Below are positions 1 through 9,900 of a stretch of 64,000 bases of DNA, piece after piece (the first letter of the stretch is position 1; the number at the start of each line of letters is the position of its first letter). The notes beneath the pieces are model-generated. The model was not told the origin of the DNA and made no database searches. It saw nothing but the letters and a program-made list of their open reading frames with translations. The translations under genes were made by a program, and so were the position numbers. Origin of the DNA: Nanobdellati archaeon. GTDB lineage: Archaea; EX4484-52; GLR71. Location of the stretch: assembly GCA_019429005.1 (NCBI GenBank), contig JAHYJR010000001.1, forward strand, positions 78,271-142,270, in the 5' to 3' direction.

Positions 1-333
1 TGTTTTGGACGAACCAAAAGCACCATAACATTCAGTTATTGCCTGTGTTTCTAGACCTCCATTCATAAGCTCATTAAGAGTTTCAGAACCAAATGTAATT
101 TTACCAATCAATTTTCGTTTTTCAAGAGCTTTAAGACCTGTTTCAAAACCCATATCAAGTGCATCTCGTGCTGAATTAATTATCTTTGCCGCAACACCTT
201 CACCAATATCCGCAATAACTGCAACATCTGACGCATTTGCTGTTGCAAGACACATAAGATCTGAATACCCTGCGTCTTCTAATTTTTCTGAAGTCTTTGG
301 ACCAATACCCGGTAAATCTTTAAGCGATTTCAT
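1..333 (-). CDS. radA: DNA repair and recombination protein RadA (partial, N-terminal part)
   Basis: Archaeal recombinase that forms filaments on single-stranded DNA and catalyses strand exchange. Only the first 111 codons are present; the gene runs off the left edge. Residues 1-60 form the helix-hairpin-helix N-terminal domain (begins [18 protein letters not shown]). The start of the ATPase core follows, with the typical lead-in [16 protein letters not shown]. The start at 333 is preceded by GGTG nine bases upstream. It lies 22 bases downstream of the RPA gene on the same strand, so the two may be co-transcribed. Odd feature: the Walker A motif reads GAFGSSKT, with Ser where the family has Gly before the catalytic Lys. 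The missing C-terminal part prevents checking Walker B and the DNA-binding loops. Confidence 0.9.
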   Translation of the reverse strand, partial: MKSLKDLPGIGPKTSEKLEDAGYSDLMCLATANASDVAVIADIGEGVAAKIINSARDALDMGFETGLKALEKRKLIGKITFGSETLNELMNGGLETQAITECYGAFGSSKT

Positions 334-355
334 AACACATAACACCCTATATATT

Positions 356-1345
356 TTATAATAATTTTTTTATTTCGTTTTCAATATTAAGCTCATCTAC
401 CCCTTTAACGAGTAACTCTAAAGTACCAGTAAATGAATTATTTTTTATTGTTCCATCTATAACAAATTCTTTCCCAATAATATCTAAAGAAGATATAAAT
501 GTATCATAACCTTGAGATAATTTTGATTCTAACGTCAAAACATCTTGACCTATAATAAATTCTGCATCCGTCCCAAAAAAAGTTGTGTCAATTACATTAT
601 AACCATCATCAACTACACACGAGATAATAACCTGTTTTTCAGGAACGATCATGCCATGAACATCACAAGAATCCCCAACAAGCTTTTTTCTGCATTCAGG
701 ACACATATCATACACTTGTGGTTTTTTATTAATCTCAAGAATAATGGCTTTGATATTTACTATATCATTTTCAGAAAAATTTGAAAGTGTTCCTTTCAAA
801 GACGAAAAAGAATGAGATACTACTGAAGATAATAATGAATTTTGTTCAATTATTTTTTTATTTGTTGTTTTTTTTAAAACACCGCTACGACCGAGATTTA
901 CAGTCAATACACCCATATAATTCTCTTTAGAATATGCTTTTTTAATATCTACAATATCACCAACAACAACACCCTCTAATTTATCAATATCATCATTCCA
1001 TAAAGTCAACTCAATAACACCACTAATATCACCAACTTTTATAGTCTGTAAACGACCATTAAAACGTGCAGTATTAATAACTTTAACAGGATATAACTCA
1101 AAAACCTTTGCAGAAAAATTTAAAGAACTCATACCATCAAAAATATCCGAAATGTTTGTTGAAAGATCCATAGGTTTTATTAAATCACAACCCAATTCTC
1201 GACCAACAAGATGTATTGCGCCAATTCTAGACACAAGACCTGAAAATTCAGATTCGGTTTCCAAAACTTTTTTTAGAATTTCATCAATTTTTATACCAGA
1301 TACTTTTGATATTTGTGATAAAACTTTATCATTTTCTACATCCAT
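356..1345 (-). CDS. Replication protein A (single-stranded DNA-binding, OB-fold)
   Basis: Single-stranded DNA-binding protein of replication and repair, 329 aa. An OB-fold is visible at about residues 80-160 ([10 protein letters not shown]... through the VVVGDIVDI strand), and a CxxC-x8-CxxH zinc motif uses C215, C218, C227 and H230 (CPEC...CDVH). This arrangement matches methanogen-type RPA; the protein is shorter than RPAs with three or four OB-folds. A further C-terminal OB-like segment is likely but divergent. A TATA element (TATTTATAAA, 1368-1377) lies centred about 27 bases before the start codon, so the message is probably leaderless. The gene sits between cdc48 and radA on the same strand, an informational context that fits the call. 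Confidence 0.8.
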   Translation of the reverse strand: MDVENDKVLSQISKVSGIKIDEILKKVLETESEFSGLVSRIGAIHLVGRELGCDLIKPMDLSTNISDIFDGMSSLNFSAKVFELYPVKVINTARFNGRLQTIKVGDISGVIELTLWNDDIDKLEGVVVGDIVDIKKAYSKENYMGVLTVNLGRSGVLKKTTNKKIIEQNSLLSSVVSHSFSSLKGTLSNFSENDIVNIKAIILEINKKPQVYDMCPECRKKLVGDSCDVHGMIVPEKQVIISCVVDDGYNVIDTTFFGTDAEFIIGQDVLTLESKLSQGYDTFISSLDIIGKEFVIDGTIKNNSFTGTLELLVKGVDELNIENEIKKLL

Positions 1346-1367
1346 AAATATGATTACAATTCAAACC

Positions 1368-1377
1368 TTTATAAATA
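1368..1377 (-). promoter_or_regulatory. TATA element of the RPA gene
   Basis: TATTTATAAA on the minus strand, centred about 27 bases before the RPA start codon. That spacing implies transcription starts at or next to the ATG. The intergenic space (1346-1438) also holds a T-rich run on the minus strand just after cdc48 that could end the upstream transcript. Confidence 0.55.
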
Positions 1378-1438
1378 CTTATAATACATAAAATACCGCT
1401 TAGGCCTATAGCTTTAAAAAAACAAAAAATGAAAAGAG

Positions 1439-3781
1439 TTAACCAAAGTAACTCAAATCATCTTCTTTACTAATTTTTGATGCTTTTACTTTTTTATCGT
1501 AATTCTCAATATCTTTAGCAGTCGCAGTTGCTTTAACCCTTTCAAAAGCTTTTTCAAAATCAACCATTTTTATCTCTTTAGCTTTAAGATTGCTTGACCT
1601 TAATGCGTTTATTGCAGCCTCCCTACAAATTGCTTCTATATCAGCACCAACATAATTCTCAGACAGTTCAACAAGCTTATTGATATCAACATCTTTAGTA
1701 AGCGGCATTTTCTTCAAATAAATATTAAATATTGATTTTCTTGCGTCCGTATCTGGAACCGGCACATAAAGATGTCTATCAAACCGTCCAGGCCTAAGTA
1801 AACCCATATCTAATAATTCTGGTCGATTTGTTGCAGCCACAACAACAACACCCTCTAAACTTTCAAGACCATCCATCTCAGTCAAAAGCTGGTTCACCAC
1901 ACGATCCGCCACACCCGAATCCATGCCATGACCTCTCTTTGGTGCAATTGAATCGATTTCGTCAATAAATATTATTGATGGTGCAACTTGTTTTGCTCGC
2001 TTGAATAAATCACGTATAGCTTTTTCACTCTCACCAACATATTTATCAAAAATTTCGGGACCCTTAATTGAAATAAAATTACTCTTACTTTTTGATGCTA
2101 CAGCACGAGCAAGAAGTGTCTTTCCAGTCCCAGGCAAACCATAAAGCAATATCCCTCTTGGTGGTTTTATACCCATATTCTTAAATACTTCTGGTGTTTT
2201 TAAAGGCCATTCAATCATTTCAATCAATGACTGTTTTGCATCTTTTAAACCACCCACATCATCCCACTTGACGCGGGGAATCTCAACCATAATCTCACGC
2301 ATAGCTGAAGGTTCAACAAAACGAAGTGCATTCTGAAAATCTTTCTTAATAACAGTTATCTTCTCAATTATTTTTGGATCAATCATATCATCCTTAAGAT
2401 TTATATTTGGTAGATTCCGCCTAAGCGAACTCATAGCAGCCTCTTTACAAAGAGCATTCAGATCAGCCCCAACATAACCATAAGTTTCATCTGCAATTTT
2501 CTCTAAATCAACAGCATTATTTGAAACACTTTTTTGCTTATCCTCTGAAACCTCTTTTAGCTTATCTTCTGAAACACCTTTTAAAGTATCCCTTTTTGAA
2601 AGAGGCATATTCCTTGTATGTATTTGAAGAACTTCAAGTCGTCCATCTCGTGTTGGTACACCAACTTCAATCTCTCGATCAAATCTGCCACCACGACGTA
2701 ATGCAGGATCAATTGAATTTATAAGATTAGTCGCAGCAATCACAACAACTTGTCCTCTACCTTTAAGGCCATCCATTAAAGATAAAAGTTGTGCCACAAC
2801 ACGACGCTCAACTTCACCACTTTTTTCCCGTTTGGGTGCAAGTGCATCAATCTCATCTATAAAAATAATACTAGGTGCATTGTCTTCAGCTTCTTTAAAG
2901 ATTTTTCTAACATTCTCTTCGCTTTCACCATAGAACTTACTCATAACTTCAGGTCCTGCAATTGAATAAAAACTTGCACCTGTTTCAGCGGCAACAGCTC
3001 TTGCAAGAAGTGTTTTTCCCGTTCCAGGGGGACCATATAAAAGAACACCTTTAGGTGGGTCAATACCAAGTTTTGTAAAAAGTTCAGGATGTTTAAGTGG
3101 TAATTCAATCATTTCACGAACTTTTGTAACAACCTCTTTAAGCCCACCAACATCTTCATACGTAACTGCACCAATACCCCCTTGCTCCTCAGGAAGATCA
3201 ACCGGAGTACTCAATACTTTAATATCGGTCAAATCTGTAATCTTACTTATACCGGGAAAATCTGAAGAAACAACAACAAAACGAAGTTCACCAAAACCAA
3301 AACCGCCTAACATTTCATCAACATCAATACCTATAAAATCACCTAATTGTGATTTAGTACGACGTATACGATTTATTGGTACAATTATGTCACCTTTAAT
3401 AACAATACGCCCCATAAAAAGACGTTTTATATGTTCAATAGGAACTTGTGGTATATTATGTTCAGCAGGAGCAATTGTAATCTTTTTTGCTTCTTTAAGA
3501 ACAAGTGGTTTTACTGTAACTTGCTCACCAATACCCGTACCTGCATTACGTCGTGTATACCCATCCATCCTGATGATATTACTAAGTCCAACATCTGAAG
3601 GATACGCACGAACAGCAATAGCACCTGTTAATTTTTTACCTTCAATACTAACAGGATCACCTTCACGAATATTTAATTCGCGCAATATTTTAGTATCAAA
3701 CCGAACTATACCTATACCAATATCTGCTTGTGCATTTGATGGTATTTCGCCAACCCTTAATTGAACTTCTTTATCTATCAT
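1439..3781 (-). CDS. CDC48/VAT family AAA+ ATPase
   Basis: Hexameric protein unfoldase that extracts and unfolds substrates in the cytoplasm, often feeding the proteasome. It is 780 aa with the family order: N-terminal double-psi barrel domain (about 1-190), D1 AAA domain with Walker A GPPGTGKT at 250-257 and Walker B IIFIDE near 305, then D2 with GLPGTGKT near 548-555 and a second IIFIDEIDS. Both arginine-finger regions (RPGRFDR and RGGRFDRE) are present. Odd feature: between the D1 core and its helical lid there is a charged insertion (about 398-421) made of the imperfect repeat VSEDK. The C-terminus ends SYFG rather than the terminal HbYX motif used for proteasome docking. No intein is present. 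Very confident. Confidence 0.97.
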   Translation of the reverse strand: MIDKEVQLRVGEIPSNAQADIGIGIVRFDTKILRELNIREGDPVSIEGKKLTGAIAVRAYPSDVGLSNIIRMDGYTRRNAGTGIGEQVTVKPLVLKEAKKITIAPAEHNIPQVPIEHIKRLFMGRIVIKGDIIVPINRIRRTKSQLGDFIGIDVDEMLGGFGFGELRFVVVSSDFPGISKITDLTDIKVLSTPVDLPEEQGGIGAVTYEDVGGLKEVVTKVREMIELPLKHPELFTKLGIDPPKGVLLYGPPGTGKTLLARAVAAETGASFYSIAGPEVMSKFYGESEENVRKIFKEAEDNAPSIIFIDEIDALAPKREKSGEVERRVVAQLLSLMDGLKGRGQVVVIAATNLINSIDPALRRGGRFDREIEVGVPTRDGRLEVLQIHTRNMPLSKRDTLKGVSEDKLKEVSEDKQKSVSNNAVDLEKIADETYGYVGADLNALCKEAAMSSLRRNLPNINLKDDMIDPKIIEKITVIKKDFQNALRFVEPSAMREIMVEIPRVKWDDVGGLKDAKQSLIEMIEWPLKTPEVFKNMGIKPPRGILLYGLPGTGKTLLARAVASKSKSNFISIKGPEIFDKYVGESEKAIRDLFKRAKQVAPSIIFIDEIDSIAPKRGHGMDSGVADRVVNQLLTEMDGLESLEGVVVVAATNRPELLDMGLLRPGRFDRHLYVPVPDTDARKSIFNIYLKKMPLTKDVDINKLVELSENYVGADIEAICREAAINALRSSNLKAKEIKMVDFEKAFERVKATATAKDIENYDKKVKASKISKEDDLSYFG
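2519..2590 (-). repeat. In-frame short tandem repeat in cdc48
   Basis: About three imperfect copies of a 24-base unit encode LKGVSEDK / LKEVSEDK / QKSVS in the D1 domain lid region. The unit length is a multiple of three, so copy-number change keeps the frame. Confidence 0.6.
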
Positions 3782-3986
3782 AAAATACCACGTATTAAAT
3801 ATAATTAATTACATAATTTTTAAAATAATTTTTAATATAAAACACTTAATTTTTAATGTTAAATATTAATTCAAACTAGTATATCTATTTTTATTCGCCA
3901 ATATATAAAAATATTGTTTATTGAAACAAAAACAGAACCGGATATAAAAAATAAATTATATATGGATAGATATACAAAAGTATATA

Positions 3987-6900
3987 ATGTCACAAAAAAA
4001 AATTAAAAAAAACAAAAAAACGACATTCATGTACTTAAAAATAATATCCTTAATAATATTTATATTTCTTTTAATCCTCCCAAATACCTATGCTCAATCA
4101 CCCGGACCAAAAATCCTTTTAGTTGATGATGATCATAACTTATATGATTATGACTTTAAAGAATATTATATAACAGCCTTAAGTTCTTATAATTATGAAA
4201 ACTTTACTGTAGATTCTCTAAATAATGGACCAACATATAACCAAATGAAAGATTATGATATAGTTATCTGGTTTACTGGAAAAACATCACAACTATCTGA
4301 AATAATAACCTTGACTACTAAAGATGAAACAAATTTGATAGAGTATCTTGATAATGGAGGTAACCTTTTTATTAGCAGTTCTTTATTAGGTTTTGACCTT
4401 AAAGATAACCTACCTGATTATACTAGTATATTTTATAATAACTATTTACAAACAACATATAATTCTGTTAATACATACATATCTCTAACAAATACAAATG
4501 ATTCTGTAAGTCACAATTTAGAATTAAATTTAACACAAATACCAATAAACAATCTTCAAACTAAAATAGAATATAATCCAATAAGATATCCCAATATTAG
4601 CACCGTATATAAATCCGGCAATATTAAAGCAGCAATAAAAACAAATACAGAAACCTATAAAGTCGTGTATTTCGCATTTGGATTCGAAGCAGTTACAACA
4701 TTTACAGGTGATTCAAAAACACCATCCAAATTAAGATCTGAATTAATGGTAAACATAATAAACTACTTATACACACCTGAAACAAATTCAATCGTAATTG
4801 ACCCACCAATAACTAGTGGAAATATCACAATCACTGCAAACTGTTATGATTCTGAGATATATTCAAACATAAAATCCGCAGAATATTATATTGATGATGA
4901 TAAACAAAGTAATGGAAATAATATCCAATTATTCGCATCAGACGGAACTTTCAATAATTATAATGAATCAATAAATGCTACAACAAACACAAGTTCTCTA
5001 ACAGGTGGTGAACACACAATATATATCCATTGTCAAGACAAAGACGGATTCTGGGGTAAATATGATAATAAAACATTCACAGTCAGTACAGATCAACCAA
5101 TAACACCACAAATAACTGTCTTAGATAATGCGAATGGATATATTAAAAGCGAAATAACACAAATAAATATTAGCAAGATAAACAATACAAACACATATAC
5201 CGTATCATTTTCTTGTGATAATCTATTATTTAGTGATGAAAATAATTTATATAGCTCTGACAACGTTAAGGGGGGAGTTTTACAACCAATAGAAATAGAT
5301 TTTCATACATTTATCATAGACACAACAGACTCTTCTATGGGTTGTAACCAAACAGATGGTTTAAAAACAATATATCTTCGTGCAAAAAGCTATGCTGGTA
5401 TAGAAAACACAACACATACAAGTGACACAACAATACTTGACCGAGTTACACCCGAATTCGTATATGTTAATGTAACAGACCCAGATACCTATTATATGGC
5501 AGGAGATAATGTAACAATACAAACAAATCTGAGTGAACCAAATCTAATAGTAGTAGCAGACCTCTCAAAAATAAATACTAACTTTTCGTTCACACAACAA
5601 TTAAATTATATTGAAAATGGTCTATATAAATATACGACAGAAAATCTTGACGCAAACGAAATGATAGAAGGCTTAAAAATCATAAAGCTAACAGCAACAG
5701 ACCTTGCAGGAAATGTGAAAACAAATGAATCGCTTCAAATCACTATAGATAAAACAGAACCAGACACACCCACTATGACTATACTAAATTATTTAGGATA
5801 TACACTATATGAAAAACCAGAAATAACAATATCAACAATATATTCAGAAAATCCTGCAGATTATATGGCATTCTCATGTGATAATAATTACTTTACACCA
5901 TGGTACCCAATCTCAACAAGTTTCAATCAATTTAATACAACAAATACAACCTATGGTTGTTCTGAAACTGATGGAAACAAAACAATCTTTATTAAAGTAA
6001 AGGATTATGCAGGAAATATTAACGCAGAACAGAATTCAAAATCCGTCATACTTGATAGAGAAAAACCATCAATTGATTCGCAATTACCTACAAACAATTC
6101 AAATATACAAGATATAATTGAATTCAATACAAACATATCAGAGGATAATGTAATCAATATATTTACATACAATACAACAGAAAGTAACCACATTTCTCCG
6201 CCTGCAATATACAAAAACAATACATTCGCATCATATCTATTCACACCCTCTTGGCTTGAAGAAGGTATAAATAATATAATGTTATTTATGAATGATTTTG
6301 CAGGAAACATAAAAGAATATATTTATTCCTATAGAATCGATAACACAAACCCAATAACCACTAACAATTATACATTTACAGACTGGCGTGGCACAAATCA
6401 AGACATCAATCTAACCTGTAATGATATTGAGGGTAGTGGTTGTAACACAACAAAATATTGTATAATAAATAACACAGACCCTCCATGCACTCCTAATACT
6501 ATTGGTATGTACATTACAATAAATTGCAATCAAAATGAAGCATGCAATAAAAAGATTTATTATTATTCAACAGATCTTGCAAAAAATTATGAAACATTTA
6601 AATCAACAAACGAAATAAAAATAGATAAAAAACCACCAGTTATAACAATAAATACTCCTGAGAATGGACAAACCTATGCAGCTACAATAAATATACTTAC
6701 CGAAATAAACGATTATGAAATTGGAGATATTTCCTATGTCAGTTATAATATAAACAATACAATAGCAAACGGAACATTAAACGAATCCTTATCTTGGGAC
6801 ACAACATGGAACAGTAGTATTTACACTAATGGTACATTCAATTTAACAGTATTTGCAAACGATACATTAGGAAATAATATAACAAAATCAATCATATTTT

Positions 6901-9900
6901 ATATAGACAATAATCTACCTTCCGCAAATATTTACACACCAAATAAAATTTATACAAACAATAATAACATAACACTAAATCTTATGGCACAAAAAGAAAA
7001 TGGTAATCTGAGCAATTGTTCATATTATATATATAATTTTACAGAAACTACAAACAGTTCTGAAAAAATAAATATTGAAAAAACAGAATGTAATTTTACA
7101 GATAATATATTCATGTCATCATGGTATGATGGAAATTATACAATCAATTTTACAGCAATCGATATTTTATCAAATATTGCAACAGACAAATCTTGGTTCT
7201 ATTTGGATAGAATATCACCAATTGTGGAACTTGACAATTCAATAAACAATACTTGGACAAAAAATACAATTCCAATTAATTACAATGCAACAGACTTAGT
7301 AAATATATTTGAATGTAAAATAAGATATAAAAATAATACAAATCCTTGGAGTGTATATAAAACAATAGATTGTGGTAATTATAAAACACATCATTTTGAA
7401 ACATCACAATGTCATGACAATGCTATTGCAAATTGTCAAATTGAACTTTATGTAAAAGATTTTTCAGGAAACATTGAAAATCAAAGTATTTATATTAAAG
7501 TAGATAACAGTCCGCCAAATATCACAATTATTTCCCCTCCTGCAAACACATGGAACAATTCAAACTTTACTGTAACACACACAGAAACAGATCCTCAAGG
7601 ACAAATATGTTCATATAAAATATACGGTACTACAGCATCTAATTGGATGCCCCTAACATGTAATCAAAACATACTTGTTGATGCTGACACTTATTGTGCT
7701 GGAACAACAAGCCTTTGTACAATATACATAAACTCTACAAATAATGCTGGTACAAGTTTATATGTAGCACGAACATATCAAATAGAAAGACAACCTCCTG
7801 AAATTACAGAAATAACATTAGGAAAATCAATTGTAAAGGACAATAATATCCTTGAAATAAATATCAGTGGAACAGACACACATAATAATATAGATACTAT
7901 ATATGCAGATATCTTAAATACTACAGGACATATCGTAAATACAATACAATTCACACAAATTGATACAAATAAATATGGTGGAACTTACACAGTCTCAGGA
8001 AATGAAAACGGACTTTTTACAATAAACATAACTACGAATGATACACTTGGAAACTCAATTTATAATGATAGTAAAACATTCCTTGTTAAAAATATAGCAC
8101 CAATATCATCTAATTATTCATTTGATATTACTACAGATACAATTTACAATGACACAAGAATCATCTATAATAACACAATATTGTTCTTATTAAACCTAAC
8201 AGACGCAGTTGGTGTAAATACAGCAACCATCACCTTAAAAACAGACCAATTTGAAACCAACCATACGCTCACACCACAAAATAATAATTATATTAATGAT
8301 ATTTGGACAACACAAATCACAACAACACAGATTCAAGGTAAATATACTATATCTAAATTATATATTAACGACACTCTTGGAAATTCAAAAATATTAAATG
8401 AAACAGAAATCAACAAAAGTTTCCTTGTAGTTGTACCAAAAACAAATGTACAATTTAATACAAATGAAAAAAATGCGACAAGAAGTGGAACCACAAACCA
8501 ATTAAATCTAACAATTAATTTCAATAAAACCTTATCAAACTCAACAATAACACTTTATATACCACCAAATAACGCATCATACAATAATACAAATCCAACA
8601 TACCTAAACAATTCAAATTTTGTCTGCACCACACAATTCGGAACTTGTAACATTTATAATATTAGCACAAATGAAAACCAAACATATTACTTAATATTTA
8701 ATTTCACAGGACCAATTCAAGAAATTACAATTTTAAATACAAACATTTTCTCATCAAATAAACTTCAAGATACTAATTATACTTGGTACATCAAACATAA
8801 TGAAAATGAATATAATCAAATAACAAAAATAACTGCACCAAAAATAAACATAACTAATTTAACTTGCAATGATTTAGAATCCTGTCAAATTAACCAAAAT
8901 ACAAACTTCAGCATTCAAACATACATCAAAAATGAATATATTTCTGAAAATTATACAGGTGATGCATATAACGTATCAGTTACATATATTCGTGACAATA
9001 CCAACATAACAAAAAATATAGGCGATATAAACTCAACAATTCAAAAAAACATCAGCTTTGATGATTTTATTGAAACCCCCGGAAATTATATAATAAATAT
9101 AATTGCAAAAGATAACATAACACAAGAATACATAGATCAAAAATCATATACAATTACAATTAAAGATAAAAATGCACCAAATTGGATTTCAACATCAATA
9201 AATAAAAATAAAGATTATATAAATAACACATTAACAATCACAACACGATTTTCAGATAATATAGGAGTTACAAATGCATTAATCACAATAAAAAAACCAG
9301 ACGGAAATGAAACAAATTACACTATGATTTTATCTGGTTCTGGTTCAATACAGACCGGATATGTTTATAATAATGCTACAGCACAAATAGGTCTATACAA
9401 TATTACAAGAATATATGCTAATGATGCTGAAAACAATAAAATGTCAAAAAGTGACTTAAATTTAACATTTGAGATTAAACAACTTGAAATTTATTTAAAC
9501 CTTAATGAAACAATCCTAAATGTAACAAATTCATTAAATATTGAAGCAATAATTAAAAATAACATAACAAATATTGAAACCGTATATGCTGATATACTTA
9601 AACCGCGAGGACAAAAAGAAACAATAATATTATCACAAACATCAAGTTCGGAAAATAGTACAATTTATACAACAGATTATACAAATATCACTCAATCTGG
9701 AGATTATACAATCAATATAACTGTCAATGCTAATGGCTATGCGACAAACACAAGTGACTTCTTTGTAAATTATGGTTTTTTAAACATTATATTCGCAGAT
9801 GGTGTTGATGACACATTAATGGTACCTGTAAATAGAACATATAATCACAGTATTTATATAATACCACAAAACGGAGATCTTATTGATATTAATTCAATAT